From positions 6,269,815 through 6,333,814 of the forward strand of contig CM055093.1 of the NCBI GenBank assembly GCA_029204225.1: a stretch of 64,000 nucleotides of DNA, given 5' to 3'. This DNA is from Diphasiastrum complanatum. Its lineage: Eukaryota; Streptophyta; Lycopodiopsida; Lycopodiales; Lycopodiaceae. The number at the start of each line of letters is the position of its first letter. Positions within the stretch are counted from its first letter, which is position 1. A program made the position numbers and the translations under genes. Under the pieces are notes generated by a model. The model did no database searches. It saw only the letters and a list, made by a program, of their open reading frames with translations, and was not told the DNA's origin. Below are positions 46,691 through 59,165 of the stretch, piece by piece.

Positions 46691-48333
46691 CTATTCCAAT
46701 GTAATGATTTGGACTTTGGCTCAAAGGTCAATACACATTCAGTCATTGGAGAATGGAAAGACTAAGGAAAAGGAAATCCAACTCAAAAAATATAAAAAGG
46801 ACAATTTTCGTGATTAAACTCACTACACTTAGACACTCCAACCTTAAGCATATTATCATGTCACGATAGCCTTAGAGCCTCTTGACATGTAACATGTTCA
46901 TCATCTCAACTCGTTGCAAGGTGAACGAGTATGCAAAAATATGTGCAATTAGGTTCTCGACATAACAAGTTTCCATGGGTTGGGGGCAACGCATACACCA
47001 TTCACATGTAGCGATAAACATAATGATGGTTTGACATCATTTTAGCTTCACAAAAATGCATTTTATGAAAATTTTAGCTTTTTGGCATTGTCTTGTAAAA
47101 GGCAATGCTATTTGTTCAAGTTAGTCAACGAAGCTTGAGCAAAAGTCAACATTAGAGTTAATGTCTTAAATCATAAATAACAAAGAGTTTTCACCTCTTT
47201 TTTTTTTTTTCTTGCATGCATCCCTAGGCTCTCAACCTACATGATGCACCAACATCATCACCAATAACAATAATCAAATAAGAATTATTTGATTGCATTC
47301 ATGTAATGCCAAGTGCTCGGGTTTTGCTTTATCCTTGAGGTGATCCACCTTTCTCTCTCCTCCGAACTCTACCATTCTCTTTCTAGAATGTGCATTCTCT
47401 GTTTAGAATGTGCATTCTCTTTTCACCCTCTCACTGGCATTACATCATGGATGGCCCGAAGGCCTCAGGCCTTTGGTGCAGGTCAGGGCATTCCACCCCC
47501 CAAAATCATTTGACATGTTTTTATTATTATTGTCATATCTCTACTCATGCAAACTTTGAATCAATCATTGAGATAAAAAAAGGAAACTATAACTATTAGC
47601 CTGAGTTCCAAGACAACTAGGAGTTGAAATTAGCTTTTTACCTGCATCCAATCTTACTTACATTTTTTATTCAAGAAATTTGTTTGTGGTATACCACAAT
47701 GTCCTTGTTTTTTCATGTATGGATAGTAGAAATGGGAACTTAGCCAAAACTTACAACATTCTTGTGGAGGGGCGGGGGAGAAGGCCGTCTTTTGAGGGCC
47801 TTCTGCCCTAGGAGGGCACACTTCTCGAGGGCATGTGTCCAAGCAAGCAAAAGGCCTGAGGGAAAGAGGGCCTTCCCCTGCGTTATTGCACACACGTGAA
47901 TGTGGGCACATTTTCCGTTCTTATTTTAAATTCAAAACAAATTTCGAAATCTTTTTTTTGTGTTTTTTTTTTTTTTTCAGATTCTATATTTTTGGTTTTT
48001 TTTGGGTTTGCTCAAGTTTATATACATATGTTTTTATAAATTTTTTTAGAGTGAATGTGTATGTGGATAGCCTATGATAGGCTGCCACATAGTAGATGAA
48101 CATTTTGCCATAATGTGCATGTGCTATGTCGCAACTCATCATTGGTTGTCCACGTAGGCATTCCACCGGAATGCTCGTGTTACATGTCAACTTTCTATTG
48201 GGTGCCCACTTGAGGATTGTGAGAAGAATAGTTACACAAAATTTTGGTTGTAAAATTCAAATGAAAACTGTGCTTTTGGTCATGCCTCGAGAATACAAAA
48301 AGAACCCGAGCACTGCACATCAATGCTCCGGAA
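46691..48333. other. Unassigned sequence with GGCC-rich hairpins
   Basis: No gene is recognised. Three AAGGCC...GGCCTT hairpins occur at 47459-47474, 47781-47802 and 47851-47874. Poly(T) runs lie at 47190-47210 and 47951-48010. Confidence 0.45.
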
Positions 48334-48775
48334 AACTAGCAAAGTATAAGAATGGAACTGACAAGTTTTCTCAAAAACTGGTATCATAAAATATTTGACG
48401 GGTTCTTATACAAGCAAATATACCTGTTTATGAGTAAAATAAAGTCTTCAAAAACTGGGAAATTCTATGAAATGCAGGTTTTTTTTAGGATAACTCAAAT
48501 GAGGTTTCCCGAGCATTGCTTTACATTGGAGTTATAAACATGTTACATATGTAAGGGCCATTGCAGCTTAGGGGGAAAGCAAAAATTATGACGTCCATGT
48601 GGGGAGTGCCTTAAAAGCATGCTCGGGAAACCTCTTTTAAGTTATCTTCAAGAAATTACAGAACTTCTCAATTTTTTGAAGACCTTTACTTATAAAAAGG
48701 TATATATATGCTTGTATAAAAAATCGCAATTTTAAAGAAAACTTGCGGATTCCATTCCTATAGTTTGCAGATAAA
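48334..48775. repeat. Foldback element with about 180-bp inverted arms
   Basis: The left arm (48334-48530) is repeated as an imperfect reverse complement at 48605-48775, about three quarters identical by eye with one gap of about 15 bases. The inner ends share GAGGTTTCCCGAGCAT exactly (48501-48516 and 48619-48634). A loop of about 75 bp separates the arms. No coding sequence is present. It could be a MITE/foldback transposon or a locus making hairpin RNA. Confidence 0.82.
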
Positions 48776-49403
48776 ATCTCATAGCAGTGCTTAAAAGAAA
48801 GTAGAGTAGAGTAGTAGTAGGTGGGCCATAAAGAGTACCATCAGTTTGAGAGAAAAAGGAAAAGTAGAGAGAGAAATTTACAAGAAGGATTTCAGTTAAT
48901 TGTGCATAAACTGACTGGAAATATAGCTTTGCATGCTTTGAAGCTATGCCGCCTATGCCTGGCATGCCTCCTATGACGCAAAAACTGACGATCCATTTAA
49001 CAGAAGCTGAAGTGAAATAACAAACTGCACTACCAACACCACCGGCAGATTGATTGATTGATTGATCATTCTAAGATGAGAAGAAGAAACTAATGAGAAA
49101 GAACAATTGAGCATGGCATGCATGGAAAGGTTAACTGCATCTTGACTCTCGATCCTTGAAATTACCTATATCGTGGAGCACGCACATGTATTGAAGCAAA
49201 TCTTCAACGTGGACTTTGACAATTTCCGGGGTGTATAGAAGTAGGCAGCTCAAGAACAGAACAGTAGACTCAGAGAGTGAAAGAAAATTGTGTGGAGGTA
49301 GGTGGCTGATTTATAGTACTAAGAGGGGTTCTGTTTTGGCTTAAACAGTCTGAGGATATTAGAAGTTAAAAGCAGAGCAAGAACAATACCTCTGAGTCTG
49401 AGT
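48776..49403 (+). other. Upstream region of the plastid LPD gene
   Basis: Non-coding sequence between the foldback and the promoter-proximal repeats. It contains GATTGATTGATTGATC at 49050-49065 and GCATGGCATGCATGG at 49112-49126. No transcription factor site can be assigned with confidence. Confidence 0.4.
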
Positions 49404-49670
49404 GACAATTGTTTGTGAGAGAAAGAGGTGGAGGTCTGTAACAAAGGATCCTCAAGAAAGCGTATAAACAAGGGGTTTAATTCAGTAAATAGACAAACTA
49501 AAGCACAGTTACGTTGTTTGTGAGTGTGAGAGGTGGGGGTTTATATGACAAGGATCATTCAGAAAGGACAGATACGAGGGATATAGTTCAGTAAAGAGAT
49601 CTGTAGGTGGAGGTTTATATCAAAGGATCTCCAAGAAGGGACAAAAACGGGAGCTCTAGATCATAAACAG
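49404..49670 (+). promoter_or_regulatory. Imperfect tandem repeats before the LPD start, with TATA-like boxes
   Basis: Three related units start near 49404, 49511 and 49600. Each carries GAGGTGG(A/G)GGT, then TTTATAT or a related word, then AAGGATC, and ends near TTCAGTAAA or a variant. Units 2 and 3 hold GGTTTATAT, a TATA-like word (about 49549 and 49613) within 165 bp of the ATG. Either could set the transcription start; this is inferred from position. Confidence 0.55.
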
Positions 49671-49712
49671 TTCCGTAAGAACGTCAAGGCAAGCACAGTC
49701 AGATTGGAGAAA

Positions 49713-50042
49713 ATGGCGGGGTCAGCTGCAATCGTAGCCGCAAGTCCTGCTCTATGGATTCTGGCTTCGGATTCCTTGTCTCTGAGTTCCTGCAAATGGA
49801 CAGGTTCACCCAGACTTTCTCATTTAGACTTTTCTGGCCATGCCGTTCATAGATCTTGGAACTCCTGTAGTGTGTGCTTCCCTGTTGTAAAGAAGCAATG
49901 TTGGCAAAGGCGTGGGAAAGGCTTTAAAAGATCGTTTGTGGAAGCAAGCGGCAATGGAGCTCCGCAGTCTTTCGATTATGACGTGATAATAATTGGCGCT
50001 GGTGTTGGGGGCCACGGAGCTGCACTTCATGCAGTAGAGCAG
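49713..50042 (+). CDS. LPD1: Plastid dihydrolipoyl dehydrogenase (E3), exon 1
   Basis: ATG at 49713 in the good context AAAATGGCG opens 110 codons to a splice donor, GAGCAG|GTACTG. Residues 1 to about 80 are Ser/Ala-rich with few acidic residues, like a plastid transit peptide. The mature part starts near [20 protein letters not shown], which contains the FAD-binding GxGxxG motif. E3 re-oxidises the dihydrolipoyl group of the plastid pyruvate dehydrogenase complex, passing electrons through FAD to NAD+, and so supports acetyl-CoA supply for fatty acid synthesis. The sequence fits the plastid LPD1/LPD2 type, not the mitochondrial one. The intron follows in phase 0. An upstream in-frame TTG at 49704 is not a plausible plant start. 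Confidence 0.92.
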
Positions 50043-51399
50043 GTACTGTTCAATCACACCAAAAATTATATAATAATTCATAGATTATTTTGTTTATAGA
50101 TTATTCTGGATCTGGCGACCGCTTGCACACATTATTGCATGTCATGAAGCAAATCTCTATATTCATCAGAACCTGAAGTTATGCATCCTGGCATTATCTA
50201 TCATCCAAAGCATCAGACAACATGGTTAGCATGCAGGCCAGTGTTATTCAAATTTCACTCAAATATAAAGGTTCTTGATTCATATTGTCATATTCTTCGT
50301 AAGGGAAGCTGCAGTGTTTGGCTCTATATGAACATACCAGAGGAAATTGCGACGTGCATGAATTGTGTTCACAGTATCAGAGGACATTGCAACATGCACG
50401 AATAATGTGCATAATAGAGAACTGTAAAGGCAACGAGTTTAACTTAGACACATTTCGAGGTTTCGTGCCACACCAACTAGGTCCTATCACTTTTAAAATA
50501 CCGTTTCAAAAATAAAATTATAGAGAGATTCTCTTTATTAGCCTAGCTTTGAAGCTTATTGCAAGAGCTGAAGTAGGCGTAAGAGTGCTTTGTGGTTATT
50601 ATGGTCTCCATGTCCAAGAGGAATTGAAATTGTTCAAGAAATGCAATATGTTTGTATTCTTGATAGTTTCTTATGTGTGCATCTCCATTTTGTGTATGGG
50701 ACAGCAAGCTACTGCTGGACGTAGGAATAGGGCTTGGACATTTAGTTTATTCTGTTCTGGGTGACGAATTGCCGGAGCTTCTCTCCCGTGTGGTGAACCG
50801 TGATAGCTTCCTCAAGCATTGATTGCCACTTAAGCATTCCCCTTTGACTGAGCAGTTTTCTATCCTCATTTAGGTGGGGTTACTTCAAAAGGAACCAGAA
50901 ATTGAGAAACAGTCGGTGGTGCAGGTGGTAGGGGTGGGTGGGTTGTTAGATGATGTATGCCACAATGTTCAAGGTCAAAGTACCTCAATGCCTGATTGTT
51001 TGTATAGTCAACATCCTCATCAAGTGCAATAATGACTCCACTTCATAGAATTATCTCCTCATAAAGAAGGTGATTTCATTGTCCATCGATACTCGACAAC
51101 CACTTTGGCCGTTCTGACAAGGTATGTAGTCTTGCTCCTTATTGTCTCAGTCCTTGTATACTACTGAAAGAAGATCATCCATCATTGCCAGTGCTTCAAT
51201 CCAATTTTTGATGTCCTTATGAACTCCTAGCAGTTTTTAGAATTTGCCTTAGGACGCCATCCTATCAATTGTGTGATCCATTGTGGAAGACCTATCAATT
51301 TTATCTTCTTGTCTAGTAGTTTTAGTATTCCAAGTGTTGGGGTTGACCTTTCTGCCTTTTCAAGGTTTTCTAGGGTGATGCGCCCAGGATGATGGATTG
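50043..51399. other. First part of intron 1, unassigned
   Basis: About 1.35 kb without recognised coding sequence or repeat structure. Confidence 0.45.
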
Positions 51400-51499
51400 C
51401 CTTGCTAGCTTGTAGGCGTGGCCTGCCTGATAACATGCAATACATGTTTGGTTTCAAGACCACCTCCAAGGATACAAAGTGGGACGTCGAAACAAGAGA

Positions 51500-51873
51500 A
51501 ATGGAAAGGATGGTGGCAGCCTGTAGTCACTCCACACAAAATCAAGCTCTCTCCAAGGGAGGCCTATGGGTATACTTATACCCTTCAAGCCTCCACCTCA
51601 AATAGGAGTTAACTGTGACACTTGGGACACATTAGCAGCCTCAATGGGTCACATTAGCAACTCCCCCTAGCAATCACTGCTAGTACCATGGAAATCTACC
51701 ATCATGAGTTTTAGGCCTCTAATGTAGGTGATTTCAAATGCTATTGGGCTGAATTAACAATAAAAATAAAGCCCCCCATGGGTATACAACATTGGTAGGG
51801 TCTAAGCTTAACATTAAGTTGACATTAGACCATAGAAACTTGACATAAAAGATGCGGGTTTCTGTTTCTGACA
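51500..51873 (-). repeat. LTR of Copia S (inner end defined, outer end approximate)
   Basis: The - strand start TGTCAGAAACAGAAACCC follows a purine tract. The left coordinate is an estimate. Confidence 0.5.
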
Positions 51874-51889
51874 CTCTCCCTTAATGACA

Positions 51890-52229
51890 ATGTCGGAAAT
51901 TTTCAACTCTGTCCCTTAATAAGCTTTTTGTAAATATGCCTGCAACTTGGTCATCAGTGGAGCAATAAATAAGCTCCAACTCTCCTGCTAGAACCTTCTC
52001 TCGAATGAAATGGTAGTGTATTTTAATATGTTTGGTACGTGCATGGAAAACGAGATTTTTTGCAAGCTAGATGCATCTCTGATTGTCACAAAAAATCTGC
52101 GTTTGAATTTGATTGATGCAAGCCACAATCTTCCAACAAGGCAAGCAACCAAGCACATTCACAAGCAACTGTTGCTGCAGCTCTATACTCAGCTTTGGTA
52201 AAGGAAATTGTCACTGTAGGCTGCGTCTT
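51890..52229 (-). pseudogene. Copia RNase H end (element S)
   Basis: The + strand text is the complement of a block for HARTKHIKIHYHFIREKVLA and a closing TDDQVAGIFTKSL-like end. Frames are broken. It is the last part of Copia pol, separated from the rest by T. Confidence 0.72.
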
Positions 52230-52703
52230 TGTTACGGCCATATTCAGCTAAGGACATGGAATAGTCCTAATATGGTAGACCGGCCCTCCAATGTTCGAGA
52301 TTATTGGTCACGCTGAGATTTAATTCCATGTCGAGGCTTGTTTGTGACTAATTACCTTGAGAGGACCCAGACACTCTAATTGAGACATATGGAGTAGTGC
52401 ATGTACGCGTGATGGATATGGGCAAGAGGACTGCATGAAGAGATGTGACCTATTTATGCTGCATGGGGATTGCATGGGTGCATGCATAGAAAACTACTCT
52501 CTATATATTGGGATAGGGATTCTCCTGTCGACAACTTGGGGTTTAGGTCACCGGTTTCTCTCTTCTCCTCTTGTTTTCACATGGCATGGCTTGGGGGCTA
52601 GATTTAGGATTGATCTAGGTTTGGTTGGGTGGTTTTGCTCCATAGTGTCTCATGTTGTGTTTTCCTATCCTCATCTTAGGGGTTTTTCCTAGTGGTCTTT
52701 ACA
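52230..52703 (+). repeat. 5' LTR of element T
   Basis: 474 bp, TGTTACGG...CTTTACA. A TATA-like CTCTATATATTGG lies near 52499. By hand it differs from the right LTR at roughly 25 positions and one 6-bp indel. Confidence 0.92.
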
Positions 52704-52704
52704 T

Positions 52705-52716
52705 TGGTATCAGAGC
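52705..52716 (+). other. Met-tRNA primer binding site of element T
   Basis: TGGTATCAGAGC, the exact canonical site, one base after the LTR. Confidence 0.93.
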
Positions 52717-54131
52717 CTGGCTAAGATGCGGTCTTGGATGGGAGTGGAGACAAGTTCTACATCGATTTGGAAGTTGGAGCACTTGGATTTACAATCCCGG
52801 TTGGAGTGCTATTTTTCTCAAGGGAATTTGTAGTCGGATTCACTAATTCCCGGTTATGGCATGCTTGTCAGTTTGATGGTAGAGTGCTCTTTCTACTTGT
52901 AAATTCTGATATAGATGCTGAGAATCAGTAATGAATTCCTTCTTGAAAATTTTTGTGCCTTGTGAAAGTTTTCATTTGGTGTAGAAGTTTTCATTTGGTG
53001 TAGAATGTTCTGCATGTGGTAATTCCCTAGATTGATTGGCAGTCTAAATCTACTTGGTTGAGATTTGAACGTCTGCCATAAATCCATAATGTTAGCAGTA
53101 ATTTAAGTTCAAGTTTTGCTTCCGAGGGTTATTGAAAGATTGGATTAGAATAAGTCTTTCCTGAATAAAATAATGGAGGCTGTAAAGCTTGAATTTAGAT
53201 GGCTGCATGCGTGTAGAGGATTCAAGTTTTTTTTTTTTCAAAAGTAATCCTCCAAGTGAGACATGCCATCTAAGAACATTGACTGGATGATTGTGTGTTC
53301 ATTCTCTAGTTGCAAGCTGTAACAAATTTGGACAGTTAAGGGAAGAATTGATGCATGTATGGTTAGTAGAAAGCCATCTTTACCCTGTTTGCTAAGGGAT
53401 CTCACAGACATTTCTCGTTTAGTAAATTGTTTTTGCTTACGAGGAGATTTTGCTTACTTTAGTGGATAATATTCTACTACAGATTGTAGTCCATAAGTGC
53501 TTGTATATGAAGTTCAGTCTAGATCTCCAGATTTATAGGAGACTGATGAAACTATTGAGATATAGATAGATTGCTGATTTCTTGCATGTCGTGCTAGAAA
53601 TGGGGCTAATAATTCATTAGAATAAATGCAGTACTCTAGATTGGGTTATAATTGTTTGAGAGTTGATGGATCTCCTAAAGATTTTGATTGATTGAACTGT
53701 TGTATTTTATAATATTTGGATATTCTAAGAACATTTGTGCCAAGAAGCAATATTATTTGCAAGAAATTGTGGATAGATTTTTAGACTAGGATTAATTGGA
53801 ATTTCTTCAGCTTTTGGACTTGATCTCTGAAATAAAGAAGTTGATTCACCCAGTGGTTCATGTCATTGGGATTACATGAAGGTGATGAACTTTTATTTGG
53901 AGAAGATCAACCCATTTGGATGATTTATAGGTTAGTGTATCTTTGGGATTTGAGTTAGTACTCTTGAGTAGAGGCAAGCAATTGAAGAATTGTTGCATCT
54001 ATGAGTACTTATTCAAATGGAAAGATAAGACTAAGAATAATGATCCATGGATAAGGCTTGAAAGCTTAAGAAATAATTTCATGTCTTCTCTTTCCCGTTC
54101 TGAGGACAGAACCAGTTTAAGGGAGGAAGCA
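52717..54131 (+). other. Non-coding interior of element T
   Basis: About 1.4 kb of AT-rich sequence with frequent stops in all frames. No knuckle, protease, RT or integrase motif is seen. Confidence 0.75.
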
Positions 54132-54611
54132 TGTTACGGCCATATTCAGCTAAGGACATGGAATGGTCCTAATATGGTAGACCGGCCCTCTAGTGTTCGA
54201 GACTATTGGTCACGCTCAGGTTTAATTTCATGTTGAGGCCTGTTTGTGAGTAATTACCTTGAGAGGACCCAGACACTCTAATTGAGACATATGGAGTAGT
54301 GCATGTACGTGTGATGGATATAGGCAAGAGGACTGCATGAAGAGATGTGACCTATTTATAGTTGGACTGCATGGGGATTGCAGGGGTTCATGCACAGAAA
54401 ACTGCTCTCTATATATTGGGATAGGGATTCTCTTGTCGACAACTTGGGATTTAGGTCACCAGTTTCTCTCTTCTCCTCTTGTTTTCACATGGCATGGCTT
54501 GGGGGCTAGATCCAGGATTGATCTAGGTTTGGTTGGGTGGTTTTGCTCCATAGTGTCTCCTGTTGTGTTTTCCTATCCTCATATTGGGGGTTTTCCCTAG
54601 TGGTCTTTACA
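54132..54611 (+). repeat. 3' LTR of element T
   Basis: 480 bp, same ends as the left LTR, with the TATA-like box near 54409. The GTCTT target duplication follows. Confidence 0.92.
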
Positions 54612-54616
54612 GTCTT

Positions 54617-55690
54617 ACAGAGCCAAGTTACCATAGCTAAACTAACTGAGAAAACATGTCCGGAAATTGACCTCCGATTTGTGGGATCACTTGCCCAATT
54701 GGCGTCACAATAGCCCAACAATTTGAACATGTCATTCTCTGCGTATTCGAGTCCATAACCAATTGTATTCTTTAGATAACGAAGAATCCTCTTGGCTGCC
54801 TTGAGGTGGACCGGTTTTGGATTCTCCATATGTTGGCTAACAAAGTTGACAGTATATACAATGTTGGGCTTGGTTATAGCAACATACATAAGGCTACTAG
54901 CCATTTGCCTATACAAGGTCTTGTCTTCCTTTTCTTTATTTGTATCTAGTGTGGACAGCCTAATCTCTGCTGGAGTTGCAATAGGTTTGTAGTCCATAAG
55001 ATTGAATTTCTCAAGCATGTTTTGCTTTGTTGTGAGGAAGAGTGAGTGTGGGAGCCTCCACACCTCTAAACCAAGTTAGTAATGGACATGTCCCAAGTCC
55101 ATCTCAAATCCTTGAGATAATGTCTTCTTAACTTCGACGATTTGTTTAGGATTACTTCCTGTGATTATCATATCATCAATTTAGAGTGTTAATAAGAGGA
55201 TTTCACCTTCTTTATTCAAGGTATAATATAAAGGCTGGGATCAACCTTAGTCTTTGTAAAACCACGGGAAAGTAGGTACTCATCCATTCTTGAGTACCAA
55301 GCTCTTGGAGCTTGCTTAAGTCCATACAAAGCCTCAATGAGATGACATACATTCTCTCCCTTTCACCACAAATCCTAGGGGTTGGGAAAGATATATCTCT
55401 TCATCGACATAGCCATAGAGAAAGGCGAATTTTACATCCACTTGATGTGTCTCCCATCCAAAGTGAGTTGCTAAAGCAAGAACAAACCTAATGCCCTACA
55501 TTCTGCCAATAGGTACAAATGTTTTGCCAAAATCGATGCCCTCCTTTTGCGCATATCCCTTTGCCACTAGCCTTGCCTTGTACTTGTCAATTGCGCCTTT
55601 GGCATCATACTCGACTTCACAAAATTCACTTATGATCTTATTCTTTTCAATCTCCTGCTGATCTAAATCCACCGAGTTAAGAATTTAGAA
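54617..55690 (-). pseudogene. Copia reverse transcriptase and RNase H (element S)
   Basis: On the - strand: AYGLKQAPRAWY-type block near 55300, then a variant catalytic block where a stop precedes IDDMIITGSNPKQIVEVKK (about 55110-55180). LEKFNLMDYKPIATPAEIRL, SLMYVAITKPNIVYTVNFVS, HLKAAKRILRYLKNTIGYGL and GYCDANWASDPTNRRSISGH follow (54700-55010). Several stops; dead. Confidence 0.87.
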
Positions 55691-55699
55691 AATTCACAA

Positions 55700-56711
55700 C
55701 TATTTAGATGCATTTTAGAGAAATCCAAAATGGTTATAGCAAATAAAAAATAAGTTTCATACTATGAATCAAAAATTTCCGTTACATTAGCCGTTGAAAT
55801 TATCTCAAATGGATGTACATATATGTCTTCAAAAAATGTAACTACTTTATCTCCCTCCCGAAATGAGAGCACATGCTTCTTAAAATCAATATCAGGAGAT
55901 TTCTTTCATAGCCTAGAATTATATTTGTGCATGCTAAATCTAAAACATGAAAATCAAGTAATTCTCTATAATCTTAAGTTAAAATTGGGAGCTTCTGTGT
56001 TTTGACTAACCAAGTCCCCAACTCTGCTTCTTAAGTTAGATATTTATGATTGCTGGCTTCAGTTTCTAGGCCGAGTTTCTGCACAAGACGAGAATTCATG
56101 AAATTATGCGTTGAATCGCTGTCCACTGAAATACTGACTTCTTGATCTTTTACTATGCCTTTCAAACGAAATAAAACATTTGGCAAAAAGTAGTACTGAA
56201 TGAATATTCACACTCATAATCAATCGGATCGATTTCCAACTTTAGACTTTCATTACTTGGCATCTCATTTACGTGAGTTGTGGGTTTCTTTCGTTCCGAG
56301 GGCAGAATCTCATAACATGTACAGGTTTATTGCAAATAAAACAAACATTTACTTTTTGGCCTTTTTCTGAGACATATGCTTTTTTTGCTTACCTTCTGAT
56401 GCCATTTGATCAAGCTTGTCAAAGTATTTGATCTGAGTTTTCTCACGAACTCGTTTCTTTCTTTTGTTTGGTCTGGATGTCGATGTATTAGCTTGAAATT
56501 GCTTCTTGAATGCCACCACTGTGGAATCATAGGCTTTCGAGATTTGTACAACATCATCGAAAGATTTAAGCACATTTTGCCTGCATTTGTTCTGATAACC
56601 TGTTGGCATGAATCGCCAAAGATCTAATTTAGAATTGATGAAGTTTTGATAGTAATCTGAATCGTCTACAACCACAAATGATCCTATGAAAATTTCTATG
56701 AATTTTCTCAA
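55700..56711 (-). pseudogene. Ty3/Gypsy gag-protease fragment
   Basis: On the - strand gag reads LDLWRFMPTGYQNKCRQNVL and FDDVVQISKAYDSTVVAFKK (56711-56350), then a CX2CX4HX4C knuckle CFICNKPVHVMRFC (about 56295-56340). A protease block, SISVDSDSTHNFMNSRLVQK, follows at about 56060-56130. Its motif DSD replaces the usual DSG. Homology fades below about 55800. Upstream and downstream pol are absent. Confidence 0.75.
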
Positions 56712-57660
56712 ACATCAATGAAATTTATTTTAACTCAGGATTATGCATAAAAATGAATCGTTAGTCCATTGAGCGAATGGATTGCGTAGCGGGGTTTGGT
56801 TGCAAATCACGCCACTATGACGAAGCCTTACCACAGATAAACAGAATAATGCTTTCAATCTTCCTTTCTTCAGGAATTCCTTGTAGATTGACGTAATTGT
56901 TAACCAATCAACTGGTCACACATGTGAGCAATTAATGCTGAAAAACCAATAGGAGGCTGCACTTTTTCAAGGAGTTTTTGTCAAATATCATGCCTACGCT
57001 TTGCAAGATATGAAATAGGCATTACAGACAGTCTATAAAGGTTCATTAGAGATCAATAGAAGCTTCAATCAGGTCTGTAGGGTTAGATCAACCAAGGGAT
57101 GATTTCTAGGAGGGCGCCTACCAAGGAAATTTTGGTGAATTGTTGCCTAAGCCTCCAAGCACCAAAACAGGTGTATGAGGGCTTGAATCAGAGATAATTC
57201 AACTTACCTTTCAGCTTGTAGATAGATCCATAGGCTTCAGGTTCTAAAGAGTTATTCTTGTCCAAAAATCCTCAAAAATACATTAATTTTTGAGTTTTTG
57301 GGACCCCAAATAGTACCAATAGCCTATTGGAATTGTTCACAACCTTTAAATAGCTTCATTGCACCTCTGAGAACATGCATGCAAAGTTAACAACATAGAA
57401 AAAGTGAAAAAGCTGTCAAAAATCCATGCTTCTTGCGGGCATGTTATGTTGGATCACAACCATATGCAAGTGCAATCAGACCCTAACTACCGTAATTCAA
57501 CCCCATGCAAGTACTAATGTTTTGATTATGCTCAATATTGGCTGTTTTGAGAGCATCAAAGGTCTCCTGCTGTGCAGACTCCCAAATGAACTCCTTTCCC
57601 TTCCCCTTAAGAAGATATGTCATGGGAACTGCTATCTGAGCATATTCCTTGACATATTCT
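56712..57660. other. Unassigned intron sequence
   Basis: No recognised domain. The frame at 57426-57746 crosses into the Gypsy LTR and is chance. Confidence 0.4.
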
Positions 57661-57799
57661 TAATAATGAATAATAAGGCCAAAAGCCAACCATATAGTCT
57701 AAGGGTCACTAATGAATTAAAGGGCCCAAGGCCTGCTTATGCATAAAGTAAAGTAAATGTAAATAGATGCGGCGAATGTAATGAGCCAAGTCCATAACT
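57661..57799 (-). repeat. 3' LTR stub of Gypsy U
   Basis: 139 bp nearly identical to 61264-61405. Homology starts abruptly at TAATAATGAATAATAAGGCC. Confidence 0.88.
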
Positions 57800-57841
57800 C
57801 TCCCCGACACAAAAAAAAGACCCAACTGCCAAAAAGAAACT

Positions 57842-59165
<1,324 letters not shown>

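Larger units (their letters stand above)
52230..54611 (+). mobile_element. Non-autonomous LTR retrotransposon T with target duplication
   Basis: Two LTRs (52230-52703 and 54132-54611) flank about 1.4 kb. GTCTT occurs on both outer sides (52225-52229 and 54612-54616), a 5-bp target duplication, and the split RNase H of Copia S joins exactly across it. A canonical primer site follows the left LTR and TTTAAGGGAGGAAGCA precedes the right one. The internal part has no gag or pol domain, so it needed enzymes from another element. The last codon-like stretch (SRSEDRTSLREEA) hints at a Ty3 ancestor. Confidence 0.93.
51400..55690 (-). mobile_element. Copia element S, - strand, split by element T
   Basis: On the - strand: reverse transcriptase (55690-55080), RNase H (55060-54617 and, after the insertion, 52229-51890), purine tract AAGGGAGAG and an LTR starting TGTCAGAAAC at 51873. 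A - strand TATA-like GGGTATAAGTATACCC near 51575 suggests the LTR reaches at least to about 51500; its far end is not defined. Confidence 0.8.

Noticed and set aside
47313-47911. Frames of 66-85 codons
   Set aside because: No motif. They run through hairpin-rich GC patches and have no gene context.
49704-49712. Upstream TTG as LPD start
   Set aside because: Plant nuclear genes start at ATG; the ATG at 49713 is in a favourable context and gives a normal transit peptide.
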